Positions 33,604 through 45,049 of a DNA stretch of 64,000 bases are shown one piece after another. Position numbers and translations under genes: made by a program. Below the pieces are notes generated by a model. That model made no database searches, had not been told where the DNA came from, and worked only from the letters and a program-made list of their open reading frames with translations. Each line of letters begins with the position of its first letter. The stretch's first letter is position 1. Source of the DNA: Ailurus styani (Eukaryota > Chordata > Mammalia > Carnivora > Ailuridae); contig LNAC01000032.1 of the NCBI GenBank assembly GCA_002007465.1, positions 6,044,889-6,108,888 of the forward strand, given 5' to 3'.

Positions 33604-33805
33604 GGGCGCCTGGGTGGCTCAGTGGGTTAAAGCCTCTGCTTTCGGCTCAGGTCATGATCTCAGGGTCCTGGGATCGAGGCCCATATCGGGCTCTCTGCTT
33701 GGCAGGGAGCCTGCTTCCTCCTCTCTCTCTGCCTCTCTGCCTACCTGTGATCTCTCTCTCTCTCTATGTCAAATAAAGAAATAAAATCTTTAAATAAAAT
33801 AAAAT
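33604..33805 (+). mobile_element. Mustelid-type SINEC with TSD
   Basis: Near-consensus + strand copy flanked by a perfect 14-bp duplication 'aaaatgtcatttta' at 33590-33603 and 33806-33819. Confidence 0.95.
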
Positions 33806-33819
33806 AAAATGTCATTTTA

Positions 33820-34182
33820 ACTGTCATTTTACTTTCTTTCACAGTACCCACCTTGCATAAACAAAGTTGACATTGATCCTCCTCAACCTTTTTTATGGTC
33901 AGATAATGAATTAGACTAGAATTCAGAGAAATTCTTACTCAGATATAGTATTGATTCCTCAGACTCTAAGTGAATAAAATTCAATTAAACACCTAATATC
34001 AAAGAATACCAATGTTTATTCTCATTAAAGCAGGCAAGCAAACCACATTTCTAATACCACAAGATGTGTCTTCGAGGCATAAAAAAAACAATTAGCCTCC
34101 CTCACCTGAATTTCATTAAAGATTCTGAAGTGCTCTGACAGGTAATGTACTAGCCAATAAACAAGTTCAAGAAAATATTTCC
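33820..34182. other. No recognised feature
   Basis: No repeat or coding signal recognised. Confidence 0.4.
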
Positions 34183-34545
34183 TGTATTATTTTGTTAGGG
34201 CTGCCATAATAAAGTACTACAGACTGGATGGTTTAAATAACATAAATTTATTTTCTCACACTTCTAGAGGATAAATGTTCTAGATTTAAGCGTCAGTCAG
34301 GCTTCTCTCCTCAGCCTATAGATAGCTAATTTCTCCTTATGTATTCACATGGTCTTTACTCTGTCTTTGGGTACAAATTTCTTCTTCTTATAAGGACACC
34401 AAGAACACCCATTCTAACATGATACCCCCTTAAAGATCCTATCATCAAATACAGTCACATCCTGAGGTATTGTAGTTTAGGACTTTAGCATATGTAGCTT
34501 TCCATAGCACATCAGTTTTAGAGGGACACAATTCAGCCCATAATA
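34183..34545 (-). mobile_element. MLT1-type MaLR LTR, decayed
   Basis: Antisense MLT1 order: 'ttagggctgccataataaag', 'aataacataaatttattttc', 'cttcttataaggacaccaag' and 'gacacaattcagcccataat'. It is more diverged than the copy at 21589. No clear TSD remains. Confidence 0.8.
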
Positions 34546-35169
34546 TAAACTATAAGATTAAAACATTTAAGTAAATAGTTGTTACTTTAAAATATTCTTA
34601 CCTACAATTATATTCAGAAACATGCAGTAAATAAATAGTGACCTCATTCATCTGAGCTGTCACTTGGATGGGAGTGTGACTACTCATGGATAACTATTTC
34701 ACAGGATGTACAACCATTTGAAGAAGTGACCTCATTCATGTTAGAATACCAATGCTCCGTGTTACAGTGTTACTGTGCATTCTCAAAGCATTCCCCTGTA
34801 GTTGCCTGATCTACATCCTATATGGCTGATGAGGGGTAATAAATGGCTTGCTTGCTGAGATACACCTGACTCACTGAGGCTGCTCAGCTTATTTAGTTAT
34901 TACAACTTGGGCTTTTTCAGTTTAGTGAGATGATGGCAAATTTACAAATATAACTCTTTGAGAGACAAAAACAAAAACTCAATACCTGCTTGATTCTTAT
35001 ACATTAATTTTCTCTCTCAGGTTTTCCCAAATCTAAGATCCAGTGAAAAGTTTTCTTTTCTTTCTAAGTAATACGTTGATGGGGAATGGACATGGTAGGT
35101 ATCAAAATAAGCATTCTTTATGTTTTATTTTATTTAAAAACATAATAAGTTAGTGTAGTGTCTTATATT
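34546..35169. other. No repeat family recognised; 15-bp direct repeat inside
   Basis: 'agtgacctcattcat' occurs at 34637-34651 and 34725-34739, enclosing 73 bases that I cannot assign (see findings). The rest is unremarkable. Confidence 0.45.
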
Positions 35170-35320
35170 AATATTTCCATTTCACATAATAAGAATCTGA
35201 AACTTAGAGAGTTTAAATAATTTTCCAAAGATCAACAAAGAATAGTAAATATAAAATGTGATTTCAAACCCAGGTAACCTGACTCCACAACCATTTTCTT
35301 AAGCTCCACACGCTATTGCT
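35170..35320 (+). repeat. MIR fragment
   Basis: 'aagaatctgaaacttagaga' followed by 'aaatgtgatttcaaacccag' and 'gtaacctgactccacaacca' follows the MIR core and 3' half in order. Confidence 0.75.
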
Positions 35321-35369
35321 TTCATTAGGAATTAAAACTTCATGACAAGTTTTACATGTCCTTTATCAG

Positions 35370-35845
35370 GCTGAGGAAGACCTATTTTATTCCTACTTTG
35401 ATGAGATTTTTTTCATAAATGTTATATTGAATTTTGTCAAATGCTACTTTTCTATTAAAATAATTACACACTTTTTTCTTTTTCCTTCTTTTGATAGGTG
35501 GATTATATTGATCGGTTTGCAAATGTGGAGTGAACTTGCATTCCTGGGGTAAATGCCACTACCAAAATGCATTATCAGTTTGATCACTATCATTTTATCC
35601 TTGCATTCAAGGACAAACTTTTATTGAGTTTTTGTGTCTATGATCATGAGGAATAGTGAGCTATATCATTTTTTTTCATGTTATGTTTTATCTGGTTTTG
35701 GTAAATGAATTAATGTTGGCCTTATAAAATGATTGAGAAAATGTTTTTCTTTTCCTCTGAAGGACTTTGCATAATTTCTTTCTTAAATATCTGATAGAAT
35801 TTAACATCTATGGCACTTGACCCTGGAGATTAGTCGACCACCTTC
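35370..35845 (-). mobile_element. Old L1 ORF2 RT region, antisense
   Basis: 'ttgaattttgtcaaatgcta', 'gcattcctggggtaaatgcc', 'tctggttttggtaaatgaat' and 'gcacttgaccctggagatta' match antisense L1 ORF2 reverse transcriptase sequence. The copy is internal, truncated at both ends and decayed. Confidence 0.75.
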
Positions 35846-35870
35846 TCTCTCAGCTTCTGCATTTAGTTTA

Positions 35871-35904
35871 CAAGATCAGTGCTCTAACCCCTGAGCTATG
35901 GAGC
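35871..35904 (-). pseudogene. 5' half of tRNA-Thr(TGT), tailless retro-insertion
   Basis: The minus strand reads tRNA-Thr(TGT) from base 2 to the second base of the anticodon: acceptor stem 'GCTCCA', D arm 'AGCTCAGGGGTTAGAGC', and anticodon stem and loop start 'ACTGATCTTG'. There is one difference from the remembered gene, A for G in the anticodon stem. It is flanked by a perfect 14-bp direct repeat 'ctgcatttagttta' at 35857-35870 and 35905-35918. There is no A-tail and no 3' half. The repeat continues the tRNA by microhomology at both ends: its G matches tRNA base 1 and its TAAAC matches the bases after the break. It lies next to an L1 fragment and cannot fold as a tRNA. Confidence 0.88.
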
Positions 35905-35918
35905 CTGCATTTAGTTTA

Positions 35919-36494
35919 ACATATATTCATTATTCTTGGTTACAGTTTTTAAATCTAATTAATTCAGGATACTAGTAGTTAAACATGTTAACCAAAGTTT
36001 AGTTTCTTCCTTTAAAACTACAGAGAATGTATATCTAATCAAAATATCACTAGAAAATATTTAGTGAATCTATTATGTATCGAACACATTGATACTTCAC
36101 ACAAATGGTCTCATTTAATTATTAAATTTGCCAAATTAAAAACTTGAACAAAACCATTACATACTAAGAAATAGGCTCATTTTTTCAACATGGTATTCAT
36201 GACTCTTAATGTAGTTCATACTGTGAACATATAAATTTGTATCTTCATGCTAAATCATTTAGGGAATTTCAACTATATCAGAGAATACTATTTGCAAGAA
36301 TAGAAATCTTCCTTCAGCAATGTGTATGCTATTTAAGCTAAAAAGTGGCATTTTTATCATCTCTTGATAAAATTTTTTCTCAATTTAAATATTCTTAGAT
36401 CAATAAATCTGATATAATAAAATTACCATAATGATGATACTCAGTATTTCCTGTTATTTTAGTTTTGTAAAATTAAGCCTATTCTACAACATTT
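35919..36494. other. No recognised feature
   Basis: AT-rich sequence without a recognised repeat or coding signal. Confidence 0.4.
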
Positions 36495-37385
36495 GTTAGC
36501 AGGGAAATGAAATTGAAACAACAAATATATACCACCACTCAACTATTAAAATGACCAAAATCCTGAATAACAATAAGACCAAATGCAGGATAGGATGTGG
36601 AGCAATGAGTAGTCTTATTCACTGCTTACTCACTCTTAACCACAGTTATTTGGTGATTTCTTATAAAACTAAACATATCCTACTATATAACCCAGAAATT
36701 GTGCTCCTTGGTATCTACCCAAGAGAGTTAAAAATTTTGTCCACACAAAAATCTGCACATGGATGTTTACAGCAGTTTTATTTATGATCAATAAAACTTG
36801 GAAGCAGCCAAGAGGTCCTTTAGTAGGTGCATGGATAAATAAGCTGTGGTACATCCAGACAATGGAATATTATTTAGTGCTAAAGAAAGTGAGTTATTGA
36901 GGGAAAAGACATTGGGAAATCTTAAATGTATGTTACTAAGTGAAGGAAGCCAATCTGAAAAGGCTACATACTCTAAGATTCCAACTATATGGACAGTCTG
37001 GAAAAGGCAAAACCATAGAAACAGCAAAAATCAATGGTTGCTAGTTTAGAGGGGAAAGTACGAAGAGCGGATTTATAGGACAGTGAAAATACTCTGCATG
37101 GTACCATAATGAAGAATAAATGTCATTATACATGTGTCTAAGCTTATACATGTGTCTGCAACACCACAAGTGAACTGTAATATAAATTATGGACTCTGGG
37201 CAATCATCGTGTGTTGATGTACATTCGTCAATTGTAACGAATGTTCCACTGTGGTGGAGGATGTTAGTAATGAGCAAAATTATGTATAGCGTGTAGGGGC
37301 ATGTGGGAAATCTCCATACATTCTCTCAATTTTGCTGTGCATCTAAAACTGCTCTAAAATGTGTCTTAATAAAAACAAAAACAGA
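36495..37385 (+). mobile_element. Old L1 ORF2 end and 3' UTR
   Basis: Sense L1 words: 'gaaattgaaacaacaaatat', 'cccagaaattgtgctccttg', 'gacaatggaatattatttag', 'aaatcaatggttgctagttt', and a 3' UTR ending at 'aaaactgctctaaaatgtgt' plus 'cttaataaaaac'. An 18-bp-period duplication of 'ttatacatgtgtct' lies at 37126-37157. Confidence 0.85.
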
Positions 37386-39070
37386 AATGGACAGATGAAA
37401 CTGAGCCCTAGAATTTAAATTATGATGTTCAAAATCATAACTTTCTGAATCTAAGAATTAGATTCAAACTTAAAACAAATTACATGTTTACTTAATGGTT
37501 AAATTTTACATTACAGTGTATCAGACTGTCTATATCTCTATATCTATGTCCTTCCGGTGTGTCATGAATTGTTGCTGGTCCTTCATGTCAACATTTCAAC
37601 CTTGTTCTTTTGCCAAATTCCTGTCATCCTATAACTAGGAGTTTATGATCATGCCCAAATCATCTATTCTATCTTCTATTAATGTAAAACTTCCTCCCTT
37701 TCTCATGTCCACTTTATTTTTTTCTTATACAGCCCAAAAAGAGATACTAGCAGGTAAAAATAGATAGTCCTGACTACAAATACTAAGCCAGACTTTATTT
37801 TTTAAAGTCTAAGCATTCAAAGAAGGAGTTGTGATAGAGTAGCAGAGCCAGAAAAGATTTGAAGGGGAGTTTTGACTCCAGATGATTTTGGTAGCTTCAA
37901 CCAGGGAAGGAAGAATGAGGAATAATGACATTCATTGTATTGAGGACTGAGCCTGTGAAAACTTATCTCCAAGTGAAGTGGATTTGGATACCAATTAGGG
38001 CTGAGCACTAGGTTCCTCAATAGCTCTGTGAGGAAGGATCTCAGTGGTGGACTGAATTTGGATCCCTACTAATGATGGACCCTGACTGCCCTGGTCTTGA
38101 CAGTCTAGTAGGTGGTTTCCTATGATCGTGGCGTGGGAAAAATGGAGCTGTAAGCTGGGCTGTGCACCCAAAAGAACACCACTAAGAAAAAAGTGCCCAA
38201 CAGCCAAACCATCATAAATTGTTTACAAATGTCTTTTGTTTTTGGCAAATGTATAAGCCTGGGGTTCTTGGACAAGACAAGAGAAAAAGAAAGAGACTCA
38301 TAAAATTAAATTACAATCACTTGTTGGTAAGTGTGGTAATGAGGTACTTGAACGTAGTCTATTATGGTAAAGGATGTTTCTGTAATATGAAGTAGCTCAG
38401 AGTTAATTGATACACAGGAAATGATACCAGTATAATATGGAAGTAGCATTGGTTTTCTCCATGTCATGTTTCATACCACAAACTGATTATAGATGAACAT
38501 AAGTCCATTAACTTAGCTGAATGAAGTAAGTCCTGGAAGAATCAAGCACAGCGTATCCATCTTTGTCATTCTGCTTGGCCATGGGCCCTGTACTGAAACT
38601 GTTAAGAGAAAGCTGTAACTCTTTCTCACGTAGCCTTCCATTATCTTTTAAAAATGGCAAAGATCTTCATAATATTTACTTACTAAGAATTTGAAAGGGT
38701 TTTCATTTTTTTAACAAAGAACCTTTTTTCTTAGGATTATTTTTATTGATTTTAGTGTTCCGGTTACAAAATTTCTCAGGATTAAAGTGGTTTGCTTGCA
38801 CCTAACCCTATTTTTTATCATAGAACTATGGTTTGGGTTTGTAATTTTGCTGAGTAAAGTAATATTAAGATTTACAAATATGCCGTTTTAGAAGAAATTA
38901 GTGTTTACATGATCACTTTGATAAGAAACGCAATACATTAAGTACTATAATGTTGTAGAAAAAGTCACATGTGTTTAAAAAACAGATTCCTAGATAGTGA
39001 AGATGAAATGTGCCAGAAAAAACTTCAGTGTTTAAACTCAGTTTATTTTTTACTTAGAATTGTTGACTCA
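37386..39070. other. No recognised feature
   Basis: Single-copy-looking, with a less AT-rich part at 37840-38200. Frames of up to 73 codons have no domain. No promoter or splice signal could be supported. Confidence 0.4.
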
Positions 39071-39267
39071 GGGCTCTGGGTGGCTCAGTTGGTTAAGTGC
39101 AGGACTCTTGATCTTGGTTCAGGTCATTATCTCAGGGTGGTGAGATCAAGCCCTGCCTTAGGCTCTACACTGGGCATGGAGTCTGTGTAGGATTTTCTCT
39201 CTCTCTCCAACTGCCCCTCACCCCACCACTCATGTGCACACTCTCTCTCTAAAAAAAAAAGAGAGAG
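39071..39267 (+). mobile_element. SINEC, older copy
   Basis: 'gggctctgggtggctcagtt', 'cttgatcttggttcaggtca', 'ctgggcatggagtctgtgta' and a CT-rich part ending in ten A and GAGAGAG. Confidence 0.9.
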
Positions 39268-39527
39268 TTTTTGGCTCAACAATAATCTTTCAAAATATTT
39301 GTGTCATATAGCTTAGCATCACTTATTTAAAGGAACTAGAAGACTTAGTTATTAGAAATATGGGTTAAAATCTGACTCTAGAGGAAATTTTCAACAACTG
39401 CATGTTAATTTTTGGTGCTGTTACATTTAGCAAAATTCTTCCATGTTACCATTTCTACTCATTTATTTTTGTAGTTACATGGCGTGAATGATTACTGAAC
39501 TATGTATGTTGTTTGAATAGGTCATAA

Positions 39528-39735
39528 ATAATACATAATATAAATACATGATATAAATATATAAATTTAATATGTTAAATAACATTATTTAATATATAAA
39601 TATTATATATTATATATAATATTATAATTATATTATATAATAGATATGATTTATATATAATATTTATATATAAATAGAAATAAATATAATATAAAAGTAT
39701 AATATAAATACATAAATAATACATAAATACTCTTG
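39528..39735. repeat. AT-rich low-complexity tract
   Basis: About 200 bp made almost only of A and T in irregular TATAAAT/ATATT words, with many overlapping short palindromes. Confidence 0.9.
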
Positions 39736-39754
39736 AGTACCTTACAAGAGATGA

Positions 39755-39880
39755 CTTCATTTATTTAACCAGTCGATACATGTTTGTTGATCATTTAATG
39801 TTTTTTGTATCATTTGCTAAGTACCATATATGAATAATGGTAATGTAGTGTTTTAGACAAGGAAATAGTCACCATGGAGG
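39755..39880 (+). repeat. Possible L2/MIR fragment
   Basis: 'acatgtttgttgatcattta' followed by 'atttgctaagtaccatatat' and 'agacaaggaaatagtc' resembles the L2 segment 'caaatatttattgagcacctactatg...'. It is very diverged. Confidence 0.35.
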
Positions 39881-40609
39881 TGAGTGGTCAGGTCAGGTTT
39901 CTTTGAGAAAATGAGACTCTTGATATTCAATGAAGAAGGCAAATTCTTCACATGACATAGTCTTCCAATATTTTATGAACCTAGTTGTCCAATTTTACGT
40001 TGTTTAATTAACTTCACATGGAGCCATAAAATTTACATCATAAATACTTTATAAAACTTATTCATTCCTCTTAACCACCTCTTATCAACAAAACGCTTTA
40101 CTTACTGCAAATTCTTCCAACTAATCTACTCATCTCTTTTCTTGCCTAGCTCCAGTCTGTCCACCTCATAGAAGGTAAGGTAGGCAGGTAATTCATTTGA
40201 AATACAAAGATGATCATGTTATACACACGTAGGCATATACACACATTTAAATGCCTTTCTGACATTCTTAGCATAAAAACGTTTTATCAGAATCAAGAAA
40301 ACCCCACAAAATTTGATCTTTTATTTCTGCTATCTTCCTATAGGCTCTCCACTCACTCCTTTTTTTCTGCCCAAGAAACTTAAAACTTATTTTATTCCAC
40401 AGTACTTAACCTTTTCCCCTTTAGTGAAAGGGGTACTTGTTCTTCCTTACCCCCAGAAGACAATTCTCCACTTTACCCCTCGTTAATGTTTGCTTACCCC
40501 AAAAGTTTCAGCTCATGTGCACTGCTCTCAGGGATATCTTTGCTGACAAAAGTATTATGTCATAGGTAAAAGCCATCCAATAGTAAGTTAGAAGACTTTA
40601 TTCTTGAGC
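39881..40609. other. No recognised feature
   Basis: No repeat or coding signal recognised. Confidence 0.4.
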
Positions 40610-40875
40610 TATTTGTTTGGAGCTTATTATGTGCCAGACATTTAACTTTTCATGAAGAAATTATTTCTATTTTCAAAATAATCCTATGAAGTTATCAGTG
40701 TTTTAATTTAACATTAATTTCAATGAATATATAACTTTAAAAAGGCTCTTCACTAGGTAGTCAAACTCATAGAAAGAAGTTTTTTCCCTATATTATACGC
40801 CCAGAATCTAACATATATAGTATTTGTTGAATTAATGAAAGAATAAATGAATGAATGGCTAAATAAATACATAGA
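40610..40875 (+). repeat. MIR/L2 fragments
   Basis: 'ttggagcttattatgtgcca' and 'gacatttaac', then 'aataatcctatgaagttatc', fit MIR. At 40800-40875 'gtatttgttgaattaatgaa' and 'agaataaatgaatgaatggc' fit an L2 or MIR 3' end. Confidence 0.55.
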
Positions 40876-41239
40876 ATAACTTCTCAACTCTTTCTGAATT
40901 TGTTATTCAATTGCTATTTCATCTGGTTTTTTAGAGATTTTAACAGTGCTATAATCACTCAAAGCTTTATAAACATACACTTTGAAATATTAAAAATACT
41001 ATATAATCTTCAACTGATATTTCAAAAATAAGATTATAAATAAGAACATCAGAAACCTATCAAGATTTCAGGTATAAAAAATGGTAATGGATACCTTCTT
41101 AATGTTCAAACTACTTCTAACATTCTATCATTTTAATGAAATTTTCTAATGAAAAGATTCTCAAATTTTTATATAAAATGTGAAGTTTCATTAGGCCCAA
41201 TCACGAATTGACATTTGCAAATGAAAGATATTTAGTCTG

Positions 41240-42100
41240 AAATAATTAAATATTTATAGAATACTTATCAGTCAAGCACTATGACTCAAATAGTTTTGAG
41301 AAATATTATAGTATTTTATCATCCCATAAAATCTGTGGTAAAGATTGAGTCATCACTGTCATAATAATAAAATATTCAATGATTACCTTTATCACATGTG
41401 CTGCTCAGTAAGGGTAAAAAATAAAAAATATAGGATGAATTGGACCCTTAAGAAGCTTATAATTCTTTAATAATTCAAGGATAATGCATAAAAACATTAG
41501 AAAAACAATAAACAGATTGCATAATATTGTGAACTTGTTGGAAACTGACACTAAGAATTTAAGATTTTGGAGAACTTGAACGGATTAATGTAATTGAGGA
41601 AGTCTCCTCTCAGGAGAGAAGACTTGAACTAGACTTGGGGGAAAAAAAGAGCTTCTGAATATCAGAGAGAGATGGAAGAAGGAAGGCAGAGACACAGAAA
41701 AAGGGCTTATGGACACATGTTCGGTGGGAGTGTAGGGAAACAACTAGAATAAAATAAATAGACAAAGTGGAGAATATTCCAAGACAGTCAGAATTGGTGA
41801 TTGGTGGGCACCTGGGTGGTTCAGTGGGTTAAGCCTCTGCCTTCGGCTCAGGTCATCATCCCAGGGTCCTGGGATCCATGCCCACATTGGGCTCTCTGCT
41901 CAGCGGGGAGCCTGCTTTCTCCCATCTCTCTTTGCCTGCCTCTCTGCAGACTTCTGACCTCTCTCTCTGTCAAATAAATAAATAAAATCTTAAAAAAAAA
42001 AAAAGAATTGGTGATTGGCACTTGTCGGGAATAAAATGGGAAAGTGGACTTAAGCTAAATTTCAGATTATTGATGACAAAAAATTCTTCAAGAAAGTCGT
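41240..42100 (+). repeat. Long decayed L2, split by a SINE
   Basis: L2-like blocks appear in order: 'agtcaagcactatgactcaa', 'cccttaagaagcttataatt', 'gaggaagtctcctctcagga', 'gacttgaactagacttgggg', 'gagacacagaaaaagggctt' and 'ccaagacagtcagaattggt', continuing beyond the SINE at 41805-42003. This is a by-eye call on diverged sequence. Confidence 0.5.
41805..42003 (+). mobile_element. Mustelid-type SINEC with TSD
   Basis: 'tgggcacctgggtggttcag' through 'caaataaataaataaaatct' and the A-tail, flanked by a perfect 15-bp duplication 'agaattggtgattgg' at 41790-41804 and 42004-42018. Confidence 0.95.
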
Positions 42101-42446
42101 TTATGCTAAAAAACTAATTATCTAGAGTTGGGAGGTTATAGAAAAGTTTGGTAGGAAAGAAAAAGACAAAATAGATGACCTTGAAAACCCTGAAAATTGC
42201 TACAAGAATTGTTGGGTGTAACTAACTGTCACCAGATTTAAAATGCCCAAATCAAACTTCACCCAGTAATGGTTCAACTTACACTAATATATCTCCTCCA
42301 CAAAAGAAGAGGGATCATGTTTTTGGACTCTTGCTCTGGGTATAGTTTTAGTACAGAAAATAATGGATGTATGGGCATTTAATGTGACATGCATGAAACA
42401 TTTCATAAGAAGGCCTATTTTCCCTACCTTTTTTAAAAGAAATTTA
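42101..42446. other. No recognised feature
   Basis: No repeat or coding signal recognised. Confidence 0.4.
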
Positions 42447-42600
42447 GGGGCACATGGGTGGCTTAGTGGGTTAAGCCTCCAGCTCTTGATTTCAACTCAG
42501 ATCATGATCTCAGGGTCCTGAGATGAGTCCCTGCATCTCTCTCTCTCCCTCTGACCCACCCCTCTGCTTGCACTCTTTTTCTCTAAAACTCAAAAAAAAA
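42447..42600 (+). mobile_element. SINEC, shortened copy
   Basis: 'ggggcacatgggtggcttag', 'cagatcatgatctcagggtc' and 'cccctctgcttgcactcttt', ending in nine A followed by eight G. Part of the body is deleted ('gagtccctgcatctctctct'). Confidence 0.88.
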
Positions 42601-42623
42601 GGGGGGGGCATGAAAACACAAAA

Positions 42624-42675
42624 GGAAGGAAGGAAGGAAGGAAGGAAGGAAGGAAGGAAGGAAGGAAGGAAGGAA
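42624..42675 (+). repeat. (GGAA)13 microsatellite
   Basis: Thirteen perfect GGAA units, the tetramer core bound by ETS-family factors. It lies 24 bp beyond a SINE tail, and the frame across it encodes only an EGRK repeat. Confidence 0.97.
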
Positions 42676-44395
42676 GAAATTTGCCCAAAGGTATACTTTC
42701 CTTGAATATGTATCTTTTTCTCTTAAAATAATACAAAACTCTTCTTAAAACTGCATTGCTTAAAGTGATTCAGGGCATTTTCTGGCTTACCAAAATGCAG
42801 GAGAGCAGTATTGTCATTACTATACCTGGAAGACAATTTGTCTGCCATTCTACCTAGTTCTAAGAAGGGGTTAATGTATAATACTTGATGAAAAAGTTTT
42901 TATGAAAGTGTTTCTTCTCCTCCAAGAGAATTGTGTTGTTTATTTAATTCTCCACCAAATATTTTATAGATTTTTTAAAAAAGATTATTTTTATCATCAT
43001 AGAGACAAAGAGTTAAATTAATAAAAATTATAGCAAAGTTGAACTATAGAATAACAACTGTATTTAGCAGGGTGTGCTAAGACAGCATCAGTCTCTTTTT
43101 TCTTCTTTTTTTTTTAATAGCACTAATTACAGCACTAGCAATTAGGAAAAATGCTATATATCCCAGTTGTCAAGATTTTATAAATCCCTATATCTGAAGT
43201 AATTTTAAATCACTATAATTTCATTTTGGACTTTGATTACTATAATTATACTCTACTAAAATAACGAGCATGAGAAAATAATATCAAAGCAGATGAATTA
43301 TATTTTTGTGTTCATTTGTATTGTTACTGAGGTAAGTAGAGTCATAATGAATTGGAATGATAAAGTTTTTGACTGAAATTGCCCTTTTATCTTTGGTTCT
43401 CTTTTTTATCAAAAGTGTGATAAAATTTGAATATTAGGAAAGAGTTTAGGTTTCTAAACTTGTTCTAAATGTCCTTGCATTTTGTGTCTATGCTAATTTT
43501 TCCCCTACTTTCTTCAAATGGGAGAAAATCTCCAAAAAAGGATTTTCCAAATCAGAGTAACTTATTTCTATTGTATTTTGTTTCCTTTCTCTACTTTCTC
43601 CAATTATTTACAATATTACTAATACTTATTGAGTGGATAACTTCTTTCTTCGGAGGGTTTGTGTTTTATGGTTCCTATTAGATCATAAGTTATTCGAAGG
43701 AAGGGACCACATTCTCTGCATCTTTTTCACTCTATTTCAAAGATTTATCCCTATCAAACTTCTGTATTTCTCTGTTTCTGTTTCTGTCTCCCATACACAC
43801 AAACCTAGAAGTGCTCGACCTTTGAAAAAATATATGCAAAACAGCGAATAGTACATTACAATCGGTGAACAAATAAATAGTGGTACAAATACCAAAAAAA
43901 AGTTAATAAAGTTTGAGTGATTCAATTTATGATGATTTTCTAGTGTTTGATGTAAGGGAGTAGGGAAAATAGTATGGTGATTAGAGGAAGAGCATGAAGG
44001 GTAGGAAAGAAAATCAAATTAAAAATTAGGTTTGCCCCCATTTAAGGATAATTTCTGACCATTCATAAAGAAAGGAATATAGTGCTGCCCAGGAGCTGTT
44101 TGCTCTGCATAAGGGAACTGTTTGGGATCTAAGGGGGAGTTGTTGCCACTGGAGCATTGGCACTCAGTAGTGGAGGAAGCTTGGTGAAAGGAAGGAGACA
44201 TACGTTGAGTATATATTTAGTCTCGATCTCTGAAAATATGGCTACTTGCTTAGTAAAAACAATATTGAACACGTCCTGAGATGGTAGAGAAGGAATGTGT
44301 ATGTGTCAATAATCAAACAGGTAAAAGAAACAACTGTAGGTATTTCAAGGAGAAAAGGATCTAAAAGAGGAAAATAGATGCTTATAAAATCATTG
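42676..44395. other. Mostly unrecognised; short L2-like word
   Basis: At about 43678-43735 'agatcataagttattcgaag' and 'gaagggaccacattctctgc' recall the L2 3' end. The rest shows no repeat, RNA or coding signal. Confidence 0.4.
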
Positions 44396-44408
44396 AAAGA
44401 AATGGAGG

Positions 44409-44616
44409 TGGGCGCCTGGGTGGCTCAGTGGGTTAAAGCCGCTGCCTTCGGCTCAGGTCATGATCCCAGGGTCCTGGGATCGAGGCCCACATCGGGCTCT
44501 CTGTTCAACGGGGAGCCTGCTTCCTCCTCTCTCCTCTCTCTCTGCCTGCCTCTCTGCCTACTTGTAATCTCTCTCTCTCTGTGTCAAATGAATAAATAAA
44601 ATCTTAAAAAAAAAAA
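44409..44616 (+). mobile_element. Mustelid-type SINEC with TSD
   Basis: Near-consensus copy with a pure A-tail, flanked by the 13-bp duplication 'aaagaaatggagg' at 44396-44408 and 44617-44629. Confidence 0.96.
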
Positions 44617-44835
44617 AAAGAAATGGAGGAAAGAAAGTCAGGGGCATTAACTGGAATGCTGGATTTGGGGTTATTACCTGCAATCCGGAAGGGCTGCTCA
44701 CTGCTGCTCCAATACAACTGCCAAATATTCACAAAGTCATTGACCAAACATTGGAACATGGAGCCCCACCACTGCCAATGTGCCTGTCTGTGAGAAGGTG
44801 CTTGCCAACACCACAGTTATCAGAAAATAACTTCT

Positions 44836-45049
44836 TTTTTTTTATTATTCTTTGCCCCAGGGGTACAGGTCTGTGAACTATCAGGTTTACATCTTTCACA
44901 GCATTCACCATAGCACATACCCTCCCCAATATCCATAACCCATCCACCCTATCCCTACCCTCCCACCCATCCCATCTTGTTTCATTATTTTCCCCTCCCT
45001 ACCCCCCACGACCCCCCACCCTGACTCCCAAGTTCCTTATATCAGAGAA
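44836..45049 (-). mobile_element. Young carnivore L1, 214-bp 3' end, with TSD
   Basis: The T-run at the left (antisense A-tail), then 'tttgccccaggggtacaggt', 'catagcacataccctcccca' and a C-rich part ending 'ttccttatatcagagaa'. A perfect 15-bp duplication 'cagaaaataacttct' lies at 44821-44835 and 45050-45064. The cytosine-rich 3' UTR and intact TSD suggest a recent, severely 5'-truncated insertion. Confidence 0.93.

Noticed and set aside
34826..34880. TGATGA followed by several CTGA words, suggesting a C/D box snoRNA
   Set aside because: No terminal stem pairs the flanks, the spacing of C', D' and D boxes is not normal, and CTGA words are common by chance.
35821..35870. A degraded 3' half of the tRNA-Thr next to the 5' half ('ggtggtcgactaatctcc' on the minus strand)
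   Set aside because: The 14-bp direct repeat lies between it and the tRNA half, so it belongs to the pre-insertion flank; the resemblance to a T arm is weak.
42523..42705. Frame with an EGRK repeat
   Set aside because: It is only the translation of the (GGAA)13 microsatellite.
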